From NCBI GenBank assembly GCA_964420125.1, contig CAYQQQ010000002.1, positions 186,001-250,000 of the forward strand: DNA of 64,000 nt. Direction: 5' to 3'. The translations under genes were made by a program, and so were the position numbers. The stretch comes from CAYQQQ01 sp964420125 (GTDB lineage Bacteria; Actinomycetota; Acidimicrobiia; Acidimicrobiales; Microtrichaceae). How positions within the stretch are numbered: position 1 is the stretch's first letter; the number at the start of each line of letters is the position of its first letter. A model generated the notes under the pieces. The model was given only the letters and a program-made list of their open reading frames with translations, had not been told where the DNA came from and did not search any database. Shown one piece after another: positions 15,375 to 23,737 of this stretch.

Positions 15375-17905
15375 TGGTGCCGACCATCGCCGCAGAGCCG
15401 CAGCACGCGCCGGGACCGCTCCTCGGCGAGCTCTGGCGCTTCGGCGACCGCCCGAGCCTGGTCCAGGGCGACCGCATGCTCACCTACCGCGAGCTGGACG
15501 AGCGCGTCCGGCGCGCCGCCGCAGCGCTGGAGGGACCTCGGCAGGTTCGGGTCGTGCACATGGCCGACGACCTCGACTCGGTGGTCGCCTACCTGGCCTG
15601 CCGGCACGCCGGGCACCCCGTGCTGCTCCTTCCCCCCGGAGGTGCGGGGCAGCTGGAGGGGACTGGGCACCTCGAGGCCACCTACGGCGGGGTGACCGAC
15701 CTCCACCCCGATCTGGCCCTCCTCCTCAGCACCTCGGGCACCACCGGCTCGCCCCGGCTGGTCCGGCTCTCCACGCACAACCTGCGCGCCAACACCGAGG
15801 CCATCGTCGCCTACCTCGGCCTCGGGCCCGAGGACCGCGGCATCACCTCGCTCCCCCTGCACTACTGCTACGGGCTGTCCGTCCTGCACACCCACCTCCA
15901 CGTCGGCGCCGCCGTCGTGCTCGAAGGGGCGTCAGTGGTCGACCCCTGCTTCCGCGAGGCCATGGCACGCCACGGGGTGACCAACCTGGCGGGCGTCCCC
16001 CACACCTTCGAGCTGCTGGAGCGGGCCGGCTTCGATCGGTGGCAGATCCCACAGCTGCGCTTCGTCACCCAAGCCGGTGGACGGCTCGCACCCCAGCGCG
16101 TTCGTGCCCTCGCTGAGCAGGGCCGGCGCAACGGCTGGGAGCTCTTCGTGATGTACGGCCAGACCGAGGCCACGGCCCGGATGGCCTACCTGCCGCCGCA
16201 CCTGGCCGCCGAGTGCCCCGACGCCATCGGCATCCCCATCCCGGGAGGTGCACTGCACCTCGACCCCGACGGACAGCTCGTCTACCGGGGGCCGAACGTG
16301 ATGATGGGCTACGCCGAGGCGCCAGAGGACCTGGCGCTGGGTCGGTGCCTGGAGGAGCTGCGCACCGGGGACCTCGCCGTGCAGCGCCCCGACGGGTTGT
16401 GGCAGATCACCGGTCGATCCAGCCGCTTCCTGAAGGTCTTCGGCCTGCGCATCGACCTGGACCGCGCCGAGCAGCTGCTCGAGGAGCTCGGCGTGCAGGG
16501 TCGCTGCACCGGCACCGACGACGCCGGCCTGGTCGTCGCCTGCACCGGCGATCCCTCTGCCGCCCGCACCCTGCTCGCCGAACGCCTCGGTCTGCCCCTC
16601 GCCCACGTCCGGGTCCTCCGGCTCGACGAGATGCCGGTGCTGCCCAACGGCAAGGTCGACTACCGGGGCATCCTCGACGCCGCTGCTGATCCCGCAGCGC
16701 CGACGGCGGGCGATGAGCTGGGCGGCACCGGGCACAGGACTCCGCGCCCAGGCGTCCGCGAGCTGTTCGTCGAGCGGTTCGGACGGGACGCCCTCCACCC
16801 GTCGGCCACGTTCGTGAGCCTCGGTGGCGATTCGCTCACCTTCGTGGAGACCTCGCTCGACCTGGAGGCGACCCTGGGCCACCTCCCCGCGGACTGGCAC
16901 CTCATCCCGGTCGGCGAGCTCGAAGCACTGGAGCCCACGGCGCCGACGCGTCGAGCCAGCATGGAGACCGGGGTGCTGCTGCGGGCGCTGGCCATCTCCC
17001 TGGTGCTGGTTCGCCACACCGCCCTCCTCGACATCGCAGGAGGCGCGCACATGCTGCTGGCGGTGAGCGGGTACAACTTCTCCCGCTTCGGCCTCGACGC
17101 GGTGCTCCGACGCGACCGGGTCGCGCCGCTGCTGGCCGGCATCGCCCGCTTCGCCGTGCCCGGGGCGCTGTGGATGGTGTTCGTGATCGCCGTCTCCGGG
17201 GAGGCCGTCTGGGCGAACGCCGCCTTCGTGCAGGTGCTCGACGCTCCGGAGCACTGGGAACCTCGATGGCGCTACTGGTACCTCGAGGCGATCGTGCAGG
17301 TCATGGCGATCATGGCGCTGGCCCTGTGGATCCCCGCCACGCGCAGAGTGGTCCGCCGCCATCCGTTCGCCGTTCCCATGGTGCTCGCGCTGCTGGGTCT
17401 GGTGACCCGCTACCAGCTCGTGACGATCGGCCCCGAGCTGCGCCAGCTCCACATGGCACCCAGCATCCTCTGGCTCTTCCTGGCCGGATGGGCCGCGCAG
17501 CGGGCGGCCACCCGCTCCCAGCGCCTGGCCGTCAGCGCCTTCGCGGTGGTGTGCCTCCACGGGTTCTTCGGCGATCCGCTCCGCGAGGCCTTCGTGGCCG
17601 CCACGTTGCTGGCACTGGTGTGGGTCCCGGTGGTGCGGATCCCCCGTAGGCTCGCTCGGCCCATCGGCGCCCTGGCGGGGGCCTCGCTGTACCTGTACCT
17701 GACCCACTGGCAGGTGTACGAGCCGTTGGAGGACCACGGCGTGCCCGGGGTGATCGGCCTCGCCGCCAGCGTGGCGGTGGGCATCCTCACCTGGCGAGCG
17801 TCGGAGGTGCTGATGGGCTGGTGGTCTCAGCTGCGTCGCAGCACGCGCAGCGAGCCGACGGCAGCGACCTCGGTGAAGTCTCCCGAAGCGAGAGCCGGCA
17901 CGTAG
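15374..17905 (+). CDS. Adenylation-carrier protein-membrane acyltransferase fusion
   Basis: An 843-aa multidomain protein. Residues 10-435 form an AMP-forming adenylation domain with P-loop STSGTTGSPRLVRLS (120-133), YGQTEATARM (261-270) and the catalytic Lys 427 in PNGKVDYRG. Residues 455-520 are a carrier domain with the phosphopantetheine serine in LGGDSLTF (Ser 487). Residues 530-825 hold about nine membrane helices resembling an acyltransferase-3-type domain. Inferred role: activate a carboxylic acid, load it on the carrier and transfer it to a cell-surface or lipid acceptor, all in one chain. The 3' end overlaps the convergent gene by 79 nt. Confidence 0.8.
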   Translation: MVPTIAAEPQHAPGPLLGELWRFGDRPSLVQGDRMLTYRELDERVRRAAAALEGPRQVRVVHMADDLDSVVAYLACRHAGHPVLLLPPGGAGQLEGTGHLEATYGGVTDLHPDLALLLSTSGTTGSPRLVRLSTHNLRANTEAIVAYLGLGPEDRGITSLPLHYCYGLSVLHTHLHVGAAVVLEGASVVDPCFREAMARHGVTNLAGVPHTFELLERAGFDRWQIPQLRFVTQAGGRLAPQRVRALAEQGRRNGWELFVMYGQTEATARMAYLPPHLAAECPDAIGIPIPGGALHLDPDGQLVYRGPNVMMGYAEAPEDLALGRCLEELRTGDLAVQRPDGLWQITGRSSRFLKVFGLRIDLDRAEQLLEELGVQGRCTGTDDAGLVVACTGDPSAARTLLAERLGLPLAHVRVLRLDEMPVLPNGKVDYRGILDAAADPAAPTAGDELGGTGHRTPRPGVRELFVERFGRDALHPSATFVSLGGDSLTFVETSLDLEATLGHLPADWHLIPVGELEALEPTAPTRRASMETGVLLRALAISLVLVRHTALLDIAGGAHMLLAVSGYNFSRFGLDAVLRRDRVAPLLAGIARFAVPGALWMVFVIAVSGEAVWANAAFVQVLDAPEHWEPRWRYWYLEAIVQVMAIMALALWIPATRRVVRRHPFAVPMVLALLGLVTRYQLVTIGPELRQLHMAPSILWLFLAGWAAQRAATRSQRLAVSAFAVVCLHGFFGDPLREAFVAATLLALVWVPVVRIPRRLARPIGALAGASLYLYLTHWQVYEPLEDHGVPGVIGLAASVAVGILTWRASEVLMGWWSQLRRSTRSEPTAATSVKSPEARAGT

Positions 17906-18468
17906 ATGCGATCGTGGGGCGGCCTCCCGCCGTCGGCCGGATCGGGGAACACGTCGTGGATGGCGAGGATGCCACCGGGGGCCACCCACGGTGACCAGCA
18001 GCGGTAGTCGGTCGCCGCCGGCTCGTCGCCGTGGCCCCCGTCGATGAAGACCATGGCGCACGGCGTGGACCACCATCGGGCGACCGACGGGCCGTCCCCC
18101 ACCAGGGCGTGCACGACGTCCTCCACGCCGGCGAGGTGCACGGTGCGACGGAACCACACGAGGGTGTCCATCACGCCCAGCTCGGGATCGACCAGGTCGG
18201 GCTCGTGCCACTCCCACCCCGGCTGGTTCTCCTCGGAGCCACGATGGTGGTCGACGGTCACCACCACGGTGCCACCACGGCGGGCCGCTGCCGCCAGGTA
18301 CAGCGTGGACTTGCCGCAGTAGGTACCGATCTCCAGCAGCGGTGCGCCGGGCACCGCAGCCGTGGCGTCGAGCGCCGCCCCGTAGAGGGCCAGGCCCTCC
18401 TCGGCAGGCATGAAGCCGCGCGCCGCCTCCGCGGCCGACCGCTCGGCGGGATCCATCGCCGCTGCCAT
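17827..18468 (-). CDS. Class I SAM-dependent methyltransferase (Methyltransf_24-like)
   Basis: A 213-aa protein with motif I PLLEIGTYCGKSTLYLAAAA near residue 41. An acidic strand end follows (VVTVDHHRGSEEN), then MVFIDGGHGDEPAATDY, and the product-side motif WVAPGGILAIHDVF. The FIDGGH pattern is typical of the Methyltransf_24 (CmcI/macrocin-like) group acting on sugars or small molecules. I chose the ATG at 18468, which overlaps the stop of the GtrA gene (TGATG); a second ATG is four codons in. A long upstream open frame in this phase is not coding. Confidence 0.82.
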   Translation of the reverse strand: MAAAMDPAERSAAEAARGFMPAEEGLALYGAALDATAAVPGAPLLEIGTYCGKSTLYLAAAARRGGTVVVTVDHHRGSEENQPGWEWHEPDLVDPELGVMDTLVWFRRTVHLAGVEDVVHALVGDGPSVARWWSTPCAMVFIDGGHGDEPAATDYRCWSPWVAPGGILAIHDVFPDPADGGRPPHDRIYVPALASGDFTEVAAVGSLRVLRRS

Positions 18469-19016
18469 CAGATGGGTAGGTCGCCGTGGAGCATCTCGAG
18501 GTCGTCCTCGCCGGGCTCGTGGTGGGTGACCACCTTGAACAGCCAGCGGTCGAGGATGAAGTAGCGCCCGAGCCACACGATGCCGAACCCGGCGAGCTGG
18601 GCCAGGAACACCGCCACCTTCTCGATCCAGCCGTGGCTGCTCACCAGGTAGTCGGCCAGGTAGGTCAGCAGCGTGGCGAAGGTGACCCCCAGCATCGCCG
18701 CCACCCAGAACACCGCCACCTGGGCCCGGAGGTTCTCCCGCGAGGTGTTCTGCCACACCCAGTGCTTGTTGGCGAAGAAGTTCGGGATGGTGAGGATCGC
18801 CGCGCTGGCGATCGACGCGGCGACCCAGTTCACCTCGTGTCCGACCACCTCGCCGGCGGAGTCGGTGACCGCCGAGCTGAAGACGAAGGCCCCCAGGACC
18901 TGGATGAGCACCTGGCCGATCGGCACGAACACCAGCGACACCGCGGCGTAGCGCATCTGCTTGCGACCCTCGTCGGTGCGGGCGTGCTCCAGGAGGGCGG
19001 ACGGCGAGACCTTCAC
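18468..19016 (-). CDS. GtrA-family membrane protein
   Basis: A 182-aa protein with four membrane helices, typical of GtrA proteins that help move polyprenyl-linked sugars across the membrane. Blocks include KQMRYAAVSLVFVPIGQVL, IPNFFANKHWVWQN (the conserved N-x-x-W turn), and the last helix IVWLGRYFILDRWLF. The GTG at 19016 matches the family N-terminus. With the downstream methyltransferase and the facing acyltransferase it suggests a surface-glycolipid modification locus (inference). Confidence 0.85.
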   Translation of the reverse strand: MKVSPSALLEHARTDEGRKQMRYAAVSLVFVPIGQVLIQVLGAFVFSSAVTDSAGEVVGHEVNWVAASIASAAILTIPNFFANKHWVWQNTSRENLRAQVAVFWVAAMLGVTFATLLTYLADYLVSSHGWIEKVAVFLAQLAGFGIVWLGRYFILDRWLFKVVTHHEPGEDDLEMLHGDLPI

Positions 19017-19161
19017 GACGTAGCAGCGTACCGCAGGCCCCCTCCAGGCCCCCTTCCGGGCCACCCGGGTCGGACCCTGGCGGCGTCGCGCCGTCGGCGC
19101 GGGAGCACGGGTCCTCCATACTGTGCCGATGGGTGCACAGCCGGAGCCAGAGGAGATCACG

Positions 19162-20397
19162 ATGCGCCCCACCACGCCACGGGCACGACGGATCGCCGCG
19201 GCGCTCGCCGTCGGGCTCACCGCGATCGGCGTGTCCTGCGGCGACGACGGCCCCCTCGGAGGGGACGATCCCGGTTCCCCGGAGACGGTGGCGCCGTCCT
19301 CGACCGGCACTGGCGACACGACGCCCTCCACAGCCGAGGTCGCGCTGCGCCTGGAGCCGGTCGACGTCGAGCTCGACGAACCGCTGGACGCCGTGTGGGC
19401 GGATGGCAGCCTGTTCGTGGTCGAGCGCGCCGGGACGGTCGTGGAGCTGCGACCCGATGGCGCCGGCGGCTACGAGGCCGACGACCTGCTGGACCTGCGC
19501 GAGGAGGTGGGCTCCACCGATGCCGAGAAGGGGCTCCTCGGGGTGGAGGTCACCCAGGACGGCTCGCAGATGTTCCTCAACCACACGCGCGCCGGCGACG
19601 GCGCCACCGTCATCGCGGCCTACGACCTGAGCGGGGATGCGGGTTCGCGGGAGGCATCGGGGCGCGACGAGCTCCTGGTCATCGACCAGCCCTACCCGAA
19701 CCACAACGGCGGCGACCTCGCCCTGGGTCCCGACGGCATGCTGTGGGTGGGCACCGGCGACGGTGGGGCGGCCGGCGACCCCGAAGGACGTGCCCAGCGA
19801 CTGGACACCCGCCTGGGCAAGCTGCTGCGCCTCGACCCGGGAGCGGACGACCTGGTGCCCGGCGACAACCCCCATGCCGACGGCGCCGAGCCGCTGATCT
19901 GGGCCCGGGGCCTTCGCAACCCCTGGAGGATCAGCTTCGACACCGGCACCGGCGACCTGTGGATCGCCGACGTGGGCCAGGGGAACTGGGAGGAGATCGA
20001 CGTCGCACGAGCGTCGGAGGGCACCGGGCGGGGGGCCGACTTCGGCTGGGACCGCCTCGAAGGCGTGGAGGAGTTCGAGGACGTGGGGCCGACCCGTGGA
20101 TGGCCCGAGGACGACGCCGAGCTGATCGACCCGGTGCACGTCTACTCCCACGACGACGGAAGGTGCTCCGTGACCGGCGGCTACCTCTACCGGGGTTCGG
20201 ACCTGCCGAACCTGGAGGGCACGTACCTCTTCTCCGACTACTGCGACGGCGTGGTGCGCTCACTCGACGAGGACGGCGACGACGTGGACCTCGGGGTGCA
20301 GGTGGACCAGGTGGCCTCGATCAACCCCGACGAGCGGGGCGAGCCGCTGGTGCTGCGCTCCGGGGGGATCTCCCGACTGGTGCCGGCCCACCCCTGA
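19162..20397 (+). CDS. PQQ-dependent soluble sugar dehydrogenase-like lipoprotein
   Basis: A roughly 411-aa exported beta-propeller protein of the aldose sugar dehydrogenase (GSDH/Asd) family, which oxidises aldoses outside the membrane with PQQ. The signal ends in a lipobox-like GVSC. Family motifs are KGLLGVEVTQD, NHNGGDLALGPDGMLWVGTG, the ARGLRNPWRISFD block with its conserved Arg-Asn-Pro, and GNWEEIDV. I saw no PQQ biosynthesis gene. AGGAG at 19151 precedes the ATG at 19162. An in-frame ATG at 19129 follows a TACTGT hexamer and is an alternative. Confidence 0.88.
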   Translation: MRPTTPRARRIAAALAVGLTAIGVSCGDDGPLGGDDPGSPETVAPSSTGTGDTTPSTAEVALRLEPVDVELDEPLDAVWADGSLFVVERAGTVVELRPDGAGGYEADDLLDLREEVGSTDAEKGLLGVEVTQDGSQMFLNHTRAGDGATVIAAYDLSGDAGSREASGRDELLVIDQPYPNHNGGDLALGPDGMLWVGTGDGGAAGDPEGRAQRLDTRLGKLLRLDPGADDLVPGDNPHADGAEPLIWARGLRNPWRISFDTGTGDLWIADVGQGNWEEIDVARASEGTGRGADFGWDRLEGVEEFEDVGPTRGWPEDDAELIDPVHVYSHDDGRCSVTGGYLYRGSDLPNLEGTYLFSDYCDGVVRSLDEDGDDVDLGVQVDQVASINPDERGEPLVLRSGGISRLVPAHP

Positions 20398-20401
20398 CCC
20401 C

Positions 20402-20511
20402 GGAACTTGGACCGACGGCGGCGCCAGGCGCCGCCACTCGACCAAGTTCCCTCGCGACCCATCGAACTCGGATCTCTGGCCGTCGCGAGTGCCGCCACTC
20501 GTCCAAGTTCG
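20402..20511. repeat. Two tandem 49-nt bipartite hairpins
   Basis: Unit 1 (20402-20450) is an outer inverted repeat GGAACTTGG/CCAAGTTCC around an inner perfect stem GGCGGCGCC/GGCGCCGCC. Unit 2 (20463-20511) has the same length and design with a weaker outer stem. The right arms GCCGCCACTCGACCAAGTTC (20430) and GCCGCCACTCGTCCAAGTTC (20491) differ at one of 20 positions, and the units agree at about 34 of 49. They follow the sugar dehydrogenase stop and may act as a terminator or be a REP-like element. Confidence 0.75.
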
Positions 20512-20576
20512 CGAAGGGACCGGGAGCGGGCTGGCGGGAAGGGGCAGGGGGCGCTCCCCGGGGCTACGGTGCAGGC

Positions 20577-21176
20577 GTGCTGAAGCTGCTCTCGCGCCTG
20601 TGGTGCTTCCTGTTCCGCTGGAAGGTGGTGCCCCTGCAGGCACCCGTGCCCACGCCGTGCGTGGTGATCGCCGGGCCCCACACCAGCAACTGGGACTTCT
20701 TCGCCATGATCGCCACCGCCGAGCTCAACGACGTGACGATGCGCTGGCTGGGCAAGCGTGAGATGTTCGACGGCCCGCTGGGCCCCGTCTTCCGGGCGCT
20801 CGGAGGGGTCTCCGTGGACCGCTCAAAGCCAGGAGGGCTGGTGGGCGAGATGGTGCAGCTGCTGCACGACAACCCCGATCTGGTGGTGGTGGTGCCGGCG
20901 GAGGGCACCCGCGATGCCGTCGAGTACTGGAAGTCGGGCTTCTACCGCATCGCCACCGAGGCGGGGGTGCCGATCCAGTTCACCTACGTCGACAAGCGGA
21001 CGCGCTCCAGCGGCTTCGGCCCCTACATCGAGCCCACGGGCGACGTGCGGGCGGACATGGACGAGGTCCGCGCCTTCTACGCCGACAAGGTCGGCTTGAA
21101 GCCCGAGCGATTCAAGGTGCCGCGGCTGCGCGAGGAGGACGAGCCCGAGGCGCCTCCCGCGGTCGCCGAGGGCTGA
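20577..21176 (+). CDS. PlsC-like 1-acylglycerol-3-phosphate acyltransferase
   Basis: A 199-aa acyltransferase of the PlsC/AGPAT superfamily, transferring an acyl group onto a lysophospholipid or related acceptor at the membrane. The catalytic HX4D box is PHTSNWDF (about residues 36-43) and the acceptor-binding block is VVVPAEGTRD. A hydrophobic N-terminus (LLSRLWCFLFRW) probably associates with membrane. TACGGT lies exactly 6 nt upstream of the GTG, which supports this start as a leaderless mRNA. Confidence 0.85.
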   Translation: MLKLLSRLWCFLFRWKVVPLQAPVPTPCVVIAGPHTSNWDFFAMIATAELNDVTMRWLGKREMFDGPLGPVFRALGGVSVDRSKPGGLVGEMVQLLHDNPDLVVVVPAEGTRDAVEYWKSGFYRIATEAGVPIQFTYVDKRTRSSGFGPYIEPTGDVRADMDEVRAFYADKVGLKPERFKVPRLREEDEPEAPPAVAEG

Positions 21177-21299
21177 ACGAGCTCCCGACGATCATCCCCA
21201 GCGGGTGACGACGGCGCCCATCCGCGACACGAGGATGGGCCGGACCTAACGTCGAGCTCATCCGCTGGCGCGAGCCGCGCCGTCTCCCGGGAGGTGCCG

Positions 21300-21866
21300 G
21301 TGACGACCGTATCCGACGAACTGACGGCGGACGAGGTCCGCCAGATGGGCAGCAACTGGTGGTTGTACCTGATCACCGGCATCTGCTGGATCATCATCTC
21401 GCTCATCGTGCTGAGCTTCGACCCCACCTCGGCCGCCCTCATCGGCTACCTGACGACCTTCGTGCTGATCTTCGGTGGCATCGGCGAGTTCATCGCCGTC
21501 ACCCAGGTCGACGGCTGGAAGTGGGTGCGGGTGGTGCTCGGCATCCTCTTCCTGGTCGGCGGGGTGTTCGCCCTGCTGGAGCCGTTCCAGACCTTCGGGA
21601 TCCTGGCACTGCTCATCGGGTGGTTCCTGATCTTCAAAGGCGTGTTCGACATCGTGTTCTCGATCGCCGGCCACGAGGAGATCCCGCTGTGGGGCCTTCT
21701 TCTGGCCACCGGGATCATCGAGGTGCTGCTGGGGGCGTGGGCGCTCGGCTACCCGGGGCGCTCAGCCTGGTTGCTGGTGCTGTGGGTGGGCCTCGGTGCC
21801 CTGTTCCGAGGCATCGGCGAGATCTTCGTCGCCTTCCGCGTCCGTTCCGCCGCCAAGAGCCTCTGA
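21300..21866 (+). CDS. HdeD-family (DUF308) membrane protein
   Basis: A roughly 188-aa protein with six helices arranged as three similar hairpins, matching the HdeD/DUF308 family linked to acid resistance in enterics. Visible helices include WWLYLITGICWIIISLIVLS, the ALIGYLTTFVLIFGGIGEFI stretch and the WVRVVLGILFLVGGVFALL stretch. GGGAGG (21289-21294) gives a 5-nt spacing to the GTG at 21300, which I prefer over the GTG at 21294 that overlaps it. The next gene begins 13 nt after the stop. Confidence 0.85.
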   Translation: MTTVSDELTADEVRQMGSNWWLYLITGICWIIISLIVLSFDPTSAALIGYLTTFVLIFGGIGEFIAVTQVDGWKWVRVVLGILFLVGGVFALLEPFQTFGILALLIGWFLIFKGVFDIVFSIAGHEEIPLWGLLLATGIIEVLLGAWALGYPGRSAWLLVLWVGLGALFRGIGEIFVAFRVRSAAKSL

Positions 21867-21879
21867 GGGGAGACCTCCC

Positions 21880-22308
21880 ATGACCACGCGACACCCCATC
21901 CGACTCCTCGGCCTCCTCATGGTCGCCGTGCTCGCCGGCGGCCTGCTGGGCGGGTGCAGCCAGAAGTACAGCGCCGAGCGCGACGGCAAGAAGCTCGGCG
22001 AGGCGCTGTGCGACCTCAAGGAGGCCGACAGCGCCGACGCCGCCGAGTCGGCCCTGTCGGAGATCAACGACCAGATCTCCAAGATCGAGAACAACTACAG
22101 CGTGTGGACCGCCGAGGACCGCGCCCGCATCGACGAGAACCTCGCGGACCTCGCCGGGCACGTGGCGGACGACAACCAGGCGCTCGAGCAGCAGGATGTG
22201 GCGGTCATCACCCGCAACCTGGAGCAGGCCAAGGACGACGCCTCCGAGATCACCAGGGCCACGATCGACGGGATCCAACAGGGCCTCGACGGCTGCCAGA
22301 CCAGCTGA
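21880..22308 (+). CDS. Small helical lipoprotein
   Basis: A 142-aa lipoprotein with lipobox LLGGC. The mature part is charged and helical (KKLGEALCDLKEADSADAAE, EINDQISKIENNYS), probably a short coiled coil, with two further Cys residues (CDL near the start, GCQTS at the end) that could pair. The family is not recognised. GAGGGGAGA precedes the ATG by about 6 nt, and the short gap suggests cotranscription with the HdeD gene. Confidence 0.75.
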   Translation: MTTRHPIRLLGLLMVAVLAGGLLGGCSQKYSAERDGKKLGEALCDLKEADSADAAESALSEINDQISKIENNYSVWTAEDRARIDENLADLAGHVADDNQALEQQDVAVITRNLEQAKDDASEITRATIDGIQQGLDGCQTS

Positions 22309-22338
22309 TCCGAGCCGGCGACTCCGCTCGATCACGAG

Positions 22339-22358
22339 CCCCGGAAGACGTGCCGGGG
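22339..22358. terminator. Hairpin between convergent genes
   Basis: A CCCCGG / CCGGGG stem with an 8-nt loop lies between the lipoprotein and GNAT stops. It is short and lacks a U-tract, so it is a plausible bidirectional terminator only. Confidence 0.35.
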
Positions 22359-22384
22359 AGTACCGGCCGCCGCCCGGTGGGGCG

Positions 22385-22819
22385 TCAGTCGGCGTGCGGG
22401 GACCAGCGGTAGACGTTGGTCTCCCTCACCTCGAAGCCGAGGCGGCGGTAGAGGCGGTTCGCCGCCTCCCGACTGGGCCGTGAGGTGAGGTCCACCGTGC
22501 GCGCACCGAGCTGGCCGGCGAGCTCCAGCGCGAAGCGGTTGAGCGCCTCCCCCACCCCCTTGCCCCGCGCCTCGCCGTCGACCACCACGTCCTCGATCCA
22601 GGCCCGCACGCCGGTGGGGATGGGGAACACGACGAGGGTCAGCGACCCCAGCACGCCGCTGTCGTCTCGGGCCACGAGCAGGTGGCAGGCGTCGCAGTCC
22701 ACGATGGCCTGCAGCTCGACGTCTCCTGGAGGGGGGGCCGACGAGGAGAGCTGCGGCATCAGCCGGGCCATCGCCGCCACCAGCTCGTCGTCGACCACGG
22801 TGCACACCTCGACCTGCAT
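22385..22819 (-). CDS. GNAT-family N-acetyltransferase
   Basis: A 144-aa GNAT protein. The acetyl-CoA-binding motif A is WIEDVVVDGEARGKGVGEAL (R-G-K-G-V-G, about residues 77-96), followed by the ANRLYRRLGFEVRETNVYRW block. The substrate is unknown. I place the start at ATG 22819 because TAACGT lies 7 nt upstream; the GTG at 22828 falls between that -10 and the ATG. It is divergent from the PAC2 gene. Confidence 0.85.
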   Translation of the reverse strand: MQVEVCTVVDDELVAAMARLMPQLSSSAPPPGDVELQAIVDCDACHLLVARDDSGVLGSLTLVVFPIPTGVRAWIEDVVVDGEARGKGVGEALNRFALELAGQLGARTVDLTSRPSREAANRLYRRLGFEVRETNVYRWSPHAD

Positions 22820-22826
22820 CCCGCTC

Positions 22827-22878
22827 ACGTTAGGGCGCGAAGTGCGCGGTCGTGACCGGCTCCTGTGAGCGATACCGT
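22827..22878. promoter_or_regulatory. Divergent leaderless promoters, GNAT/PAC2
   Basis: TAACGT on the minus strand (22827-22832) is 7 nt from the GNAT ATG. TACCGT on the plus strand (22873-22878) is 7 nt from a GTG at 22886. Both fit -10 boxes of leaderless transcripts. Confidence 0.45.
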
Positions 22879-22885
22879 GGCCGTG

Positions 22886-23737
22886 GTGGGATACGTCAAC
22901 TGGACCTCCCGTCCCGGGCCGGCGGTCACGGGCTCCACACGCACGGTGATGGTGGCAGGGTTCACCGGGTGGAACGACGCAGGTGACGCCGCGTCAGGGG
23001 CCGTCGAGCACCTGTGGGAGACCTGGGGGGCGCAGCAGCTGGCCGAGATCGACGCCGAGGAGTTCGTGGACTTCTCGGTGAACCGGCCCCGCATCGTGGT
23101 CGACGCGGGCATCGTGTCGTCGTTGGGCTGGCCCAGCGCGCGCTTCGGATGGTGCTCCACGGGTCCGACCTCCGTGGTGCTGGTCAGCGCCCCCGAACCC
23201 CAGCTCCGTTGGCGCGCCTACTGCGAGGCGGTGCTCGAGGTCGCCGAGGCGGTCGGGTGCTCCAGCGTGATCACGATCGGCTCCATGTTGTCCGACGTGC
23301 CCCACACCCGCCCCACCCCGGTCTTCACCAACGCCCACGACCCGGCGTTGATCGACGCCCTGTCGCTGCCCGCCTCCCACTACGACGGCCCCACCGGCAT
23401 CCCGGGCGTCCTCCAGCACGCCGCGCACGTCGCAGGCTTCGACGCGCTGTCGCTGTGGTCGGCCGTCCCCGCCTACGCCGCCAGCGTGCCGTCTCCCATG
23501 GCCACGCTCGCCCTTGTGCAGGAGGTGGCCTCGATCGTCGGCGTGCCGGCGCCGGTCGAGGACCTCGAGGTGGCCACCGAGGAGTACATCGACCACCTCG
23601 ACGGGTTGTGCGAGGAGGACGAGGACACCGCCGACTACGTCCTGCGCCTCGAGGAGAGCTACGACCACGAGTCGGCCGCCCTCCGCTCCGCCGACGACCT
23701 CGTGGAAGAGGTGGAGCAGTTCTTGAGGGACCAGTAG
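22886..23737 (+). CDS. PAC2-family protein (proteasome assembly chaperone-like)
   Basis: A roughly 283-aa protein of the PAC2 family, named for the eukaryotic proteasome assembly chaperone and common in actinobacteria. The entry block VMVAGFTGWNDAGDAASGAV is followed by VDFSVNRPRI and the YDGPTGIPGVL segment. A conserved acidic C-terminal helical tail (EEDEDTADYVLRLEESYDHE) follows. In-frame GTGs at 22865 and 22883 are alternatives; 22886 fits the TACCGT -10 box 7 nt upstream. The stop codon lies inside the first copy of the 40-bp tandem repeat, so the last residues (LRDQ) are repeat-encoded. Confidence 0.82.
   Translation: MGYVNWTSRPGPAVTGSTRTVMVAGFTGWNDAGDAASGAVEHLWETWGAQQLAEIDAEEFVDFSVNRPRIVVDAGIVSSLGWPSARFGWCSTGPTSVVLVSAPEPQLRWRAYCEAVLEVAEAVGCSSVITIGSMLSDVPHTRPTPVFTNAHDPALIDALSLPASHYDGPTGIPGVLQHAAHVAGFDALSLWSAVPAYAASVPSPMATLALVQEVASIVGVPAPVEDLEVATEEYIDHLDGLCEEDEDTADYVLRLEESYDHESAALRSADDLVEEVEQFLRDQ

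Noticed and set aside
15932..18217. A 761-codon minus-strand frame under the adenylation-acyltransferase gene
   Set aside because: It is antisense to a protein with clear motifs, and its translation is low-complexity His/Gln/Gly-rich.
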